From the NCBI GenBank assembly GCA_002435715.1, contig DISD01000025.1, positions 10,739-53,660 on the forward strand: a stretch of 42,922 nucleotides of DNA, given 5' to 3'. Below the pieces are notes generated by a model that ran no database searches, was not told the origin of the DNA, and saw only the letters and a program-made list of their open reading frames with translations. The DNA comes from Rhodospirillaceae bacterium UBA6219. GTDB lineage: Bacteria; Pseudomonadota; Alphaproteobacteria; Rhodospirillales; Magnetospirillaceae. The translations under genes were made by a program, and so were the position numbers. This document shows positions 40,474 to 42,922 of the stretch, piece after piece. Numbering within the stretch: the first letter of the stretch is position 1; every line of letters begins with the position of its first letter.

Positions 40474-40929
40474 TCAACCCAGACCAGTGGAGCCGAAACC
40501 GCCGGCACCGCGCGCGGTTTCACACAATTCCTCGACCTCGACCAACGCCGCCTGCGCCACCGGGGCGACCACCATCTGGGCGATGCGCATGCCCCGCGTG
40601 ATGGTATAGGCGTCCTCGCCGTGATTGATCAGCAGCACCCCCAACTCGCCCCGATAATCGGCATCGATGGTGCCGGGGCTGTTCAGCACGGTGATACCGT
40701 GCTTGACTGCCAGCCCCGAACGCGGCCGCACCTGGGCCTCGTACCCCGCCGGGATGGCGATGGCGAAACCGCAGGGGATACGGATTCGTTTCCCCGCCCC
40801 CAAGGTGATGTCGGCGGGAATGCAGGCCATCAGATCCAGACCGGCGGCCTGGGCGCTTTCATAACGCGGCAGCGGCAGATCGGCGGCATGGGGCAAGCGC
40901 TGAACCTTGATGGTGACATGGTTGCTCAT
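40474..40929 (-). CDS. dut: deoxyuridine 5'-triphosphate nucleotidohydrolase
   Basis: A 151-residue trimeric dUTPase that hydrolyses dUTP to dUMP and keeps uracil out of DNA. All five motifs are visible: ESAQAAGLDL, RPRSGLAVKHGI, GTIDADYRGELGVLL, GMRIAQMVV and RGAGGFGSTG. The ATG at 40929 overlaps the coaBC stop by 4 bases; upstream in-frame codons lie inside coaBC. coaBC-dut is a conserved gene pair. Confidence 0.97.
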   Translation of the reverse strand: MSNHVTIKVQRLPHAADLPLPRYESAQAAGLDLMACIPADITLGAGKRIRIPCGFAIAIPAGYEAQVRPRSGLAVKHGITVLNSPGTIDADYRGELGVLLINHGEDAYTITRGMRIAQMVVAPVAQAALVEVEELCETARGAGGFGSTGLG

Positions 40930-42146
40930 GGGATTCCCTTCACGGTGTCGGCGATCTTCCAGGCCAGACGTTCGGCCACGTCGGCCTTGGCGATTCGCGG
41001 CCAATCCTCGACGCCCCCTTGGGTGATCAGATGCACGGCATTGAAATCACTGCCGAAAGTTCCCGAAGACGGCGACACGTCGTTGGCGACGATCCAGTCG
41101 CAGCCCTTGCGCTCCAGCTTGGCCCGCGCATGGGTCAGCAAATTCTCGGTTTCGGCGGCGAAGCCCACCACCAGACGCGGCCGCGCCGAACCCTTTTCCG
41201 ACAACGTCGCCAGGATGTCGGGATTGGGCGCCAGTTCGATGGCCGGGGGCGGACCATTGGGGTCTTTCTTGCGCTTTTCCTTGGACGCGTTGGACACCGT
41301 CCAATCGGCAACGGCGGCGGCGCAGACGGCGATGTCCGCCGGCAGGCAGCCCAAGGCGGCGCCCAACATCTCGCGCGCCGTTTCCACATGGACGACCTTC
41401 ATGTCGGGTGGATCGGCCAGCTTCACCGGACCGGTGATCAGCGTCACCTCGGCCCCCAATCGGGCCAAGGCGGTGGCGATGGCATGGCCCTGCTTGCCCG
41501 ACGAGCGGTTGCCGATGAAGCGCACCGGATCGATGGGTTCGAAGGTGGGGCCGCTGGTGACCAGGGCCTTCATCCCCCGCAACGGTCCGGTGGATAGCAA
41601 TCCTTCGATGGCGGCGAGGATTTCGGCCGGTTCGGCCATACGGCCCACACCGCTTTCACCTTCCGCCAGCATGCCGGAATTGGGGCCGACCACCTGTACA
41701 CCGCGATCCTTCAGCAGCGCCATGTTGGCCCGTGTCGCCGGATGCCCCCACATGCGGAAATTCATCGCCGGCGCCACCAGGATCGGTTTGTCGGTCACCA
41801 GCAACGCGGTCGAGGCCAGATCGTCGGCCAGACCGTGGCTCATCTTGGCCAACAGATTGGCGGTGGCCGGCGCCACCACCACCAGATCGCAATCGCGCGC
41901 CAGGGTGATATGGCCGATTTCATGTTCGTCGGTCAGGGAAAAGGTGTCGGCGAACACCTTGTTGCCCGACAGCGTCTGCACCGCAAGCGGGGTGACGAAG
42001 TTCTGGGCATTGGCGGTCATCACACAGCGGATGTCGGCGCCCCGGTCCTTCAACCGCCGGATCAGGTCCAGCGATTTATACGCGGCGATGCCACCCGAGA
42101 TGACCAACAGGATGCGTCTTCCGTCAAGCACTGGGATACCCCACAC
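40926..42146 (-). CDS. coaBC: bifunctional phosphopantothenoylcysteine decarboxylase / synthetase
   Basis: A 406-residue coenzyme A biosynthesis enzyme. The N-terminal CoaC part (about 8-185) has SGGIAAYKSLDLIRRL, active His79 (HEIGHI), APATANLLAKM and PAMN with Asn129. The C-terminal CoaB part (about 190-406) has TSGPTFEPIDPVRFIGNRSS and the synthetase segments. The loop equivalent to the E. coli ACGxxGxGRM motif reads AEGESGVGRM, putting Glu162 where E. coli has Cys158. I use the GTG at 42146; a GTG at 42131 (VLDGRRIL) is a possible shorter start. It overlaps dut by 4 bases and follows ubiB on the same strand. Confidence 0.94.
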   Translation of the reverse strand: MWGIPVLDGRRILLVISGGIAAYKSLDLIRRLKDRGADIRCVMTANAQNFVTPLAVQTLSGNKVFADTFSLTDEHEIGHITLARDCDLVVVAPATANLLAKMSHGLADDLASTALLVTDKPILVAPAMNFRMWGHPATRANMALLKDRGVQVVGPNSGMLAEGESGVGRMAEPAEILAAIEGLLSTGPLRGMKALVTSGPTFEPIDPVRFIGNRSSGKQGHAIATALARLGAEVTLITGPVKLADPPDMKVVHVETAREMLGAALGCLPADIAVCAAAVADWTVSNASKEKRKKDPNGPPPAIELAPNPDILATLSEKGSARPRLVVGFAAETENLLTHARAKLERKGCDWIVANDVSPSSGTFGSDFNAVHLITQGGVEDWPRIAKADVAERLAWKIADTVKGIP

Positions 42147-42202
42147 ATTCTACCCAAAGAGAAGTGTGGTTAACCTAACGCTTCACACGCAAGCGCGCAA
42201 GT

Positions 42203-42922
42203 TTACTTCAGTACCAGCAAAATACCCAAGATGGCGGCCAAGACCCAAGGCAGCCACGCGGTGGTGCGCCGCCCGCCACCTTCGCCGCGCATGGCGCGAA
42301 CGGTGTCGGGATGCAGCTTCAACCCGCCATTCATCAGGTTGGTATAGGCTTTTTCGGTTTCCGTCAGCATGCGCGGCAGACGTTCCAGGCTTTGCACCAC
42401 GCCGACCACGCCGTCCTTGAGGCGCGCTTGCGGCCCCAGATGTTGGAACATCCAGGTTTCGATCATCGGCCGGGCCATTTCCCACATGTTGACGCTGTTG
42501 TCCAAGGTGCGGCCGACACCTTCGGCCACCAGCATGCTTTTTTGCAACATCAGCAATTGCGGCTGGGTCTGCATGGAAAACTGCTCGGTGATCTGGAACA
42601 ACTGGCCCAACAGGCGGGCGATGGAAATTTCATGCAGCGGCTTGCCCATGATCGGCTCGGCGATGGAGCGGCAGGCCTGGGTGAAATTGTCGACGTTCTG
42701 GTCGGCGGGGACGAAGCCGGCCTCGAAATGAACCTCGGCCACCCGGCGATAATTGCCGTTCAAAAAGCCCACCAGCATTTCGCCCAGGAAACGCCGGGTC
42801 TTCAGATCGACGCGGCCCATGATGCCGAAATCGACGGCCACCAGATTGCCGTCATGGTCCACGAACAGATTGCCGGGATGCATGTCGGCATGGAAGAAGC
42901 CGTCGCGGAACACCTGGGTGAA
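42203..42922 (-). CDS. ubiB: ubiquinone biosynthesis protein UbiB, C-terminal part
   Basis: The C-terminal 239 residues of an ABC1/ADCK-type atypical kinase needed for ubiquinone synthesis; the gene continues past the window edge. The catalytic-loop sequence FFHADMHPGNLFV and the metal-binding VAVDFGIMGRVD are present. The end has the C-terminal membrane helix (WLPWVLAAILGILLVLK). The frame is open to base 42922. It starts the leftward series with coaBC. Confidence 0.95.
   Translation of the reverse strand, partial: FTQVFRDGFFHADMHPGNLFVDHDGNLVAVDFGIMGRVDLKTRRFLGEMLVGFLNGNYRRVAEVHFEAGFVPADQNVDNFTQACRSIAEPIMGKPLHEISIARLLGQLFQITEQFSMQTQPQLLMLQKSMLVAEGVGRTLDNSVNMWEMARPMIETWMFQHLGPQARLKDGVVGVVQSLERLPRMLTETEKAYTNLMNGGLKLHPDTVRAMRGEGGGRRTTAWLPWVLAAILGILLVLK

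Noticed and set aside
40621..42420. A 599-residue open frame antisense to dut and coaBC
   Set aside because: Shadow frame with Ser/Arg/Ala bias; the leftward genes are unmistakable.
1..42922. Mobile elements, prophage, CRISPR array, tRNA or rRNA genes
   Set aside because: No transposase, integrase, terminal repeats, spaced direct repeats, cloverleaf or rRNA-like sequence was recognised anywhere in the window.

Overview
The window is a GC-rich stretch of an alphaproteobacterial chromosome. A Rhodospirillales genome close to Magnetospirillum/Rhodospirillum is the best fit. The evidence is a petABC operon next to trmL, a split glycine dehydrogenase (gcvPA/gcvPB) under a tandem glycine riboswitch, a ThrB2-type homoserine kinase before rnhA, a fused coaBC before dut, chemoreceptors, and a bacteriohemerythrin. 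This assignment is inferred from gene content and order, not from a database match. I saw no rRNA, tRNA, CRISPR array, integrase, transposase or insertion sequence.

Layout. 1-5190: the 3' end of prs, a DHFR-like reductase, a methyltransferase/trmL pair, and the cytochrome bc1 operon petABC with a strong terminator. 5220-8254: methylthioadenosine salvage genes mtnP, mtnA and a class II aldolase, with a small opposite-strand gene between the first two. This set matches the 'DHAP shunt' known from Rhodospirillum rubrum. 8238-11805: an EnvZ/OmpR-like two-component pair, a MarR regulator and a divergent branched-chain aminotransferase. 11954-16757: a chemoreceptor with a c-type haem motif, a DUF6624-like protein, and a two-gene unit (peptidoglycan-binding, proline-linker, variable-looking C-terminus; then a membrane-anchored partner) with a clear drop in GC. 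16996-24117: gpmI, an EnvC-like factor, the CtpA protease, a YibQ-type divergent deacetylase, rppH and a GNAT gene, tightly packed. 24165-28775: the glycine cleavage operon and its riboswitch. 28830-35871: a lipoprotein, ispH, GNAT, thrB, rnhA, a FecR-domain/OmpA-like pair, a PNPOx-like protein, bacteriohemerythrin, fmt and def. 35952-42922: a second chemoreceptor, then a leftward series ubiB-coaBC-dut-rrf2-cysK-moeB-dsrE.

Most of the window is housekeeping. The best candidate for something undescribed is 14431-16757. The N-terminal half of the large protein has GC typical of the window. From just after the Pro-rich linker, and through the following gene, GC falls to about 47-58 % in 60-base rows counted by hand. 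The large protein has no signal peptide. The small one is a single-pass protein with a predicted periplasmic domain. That is the layout of a polymorphic effector with its immunity protein, but the activity cannot be named from the sequence. Other points worth checking are the haem-motif chemoreceptor, the DHAP-shunt cluster, a perfect dyad between an Rrf2 regulator and cysK, and a CoaBC that seems to lack the active-site cysteine known from E. coli.
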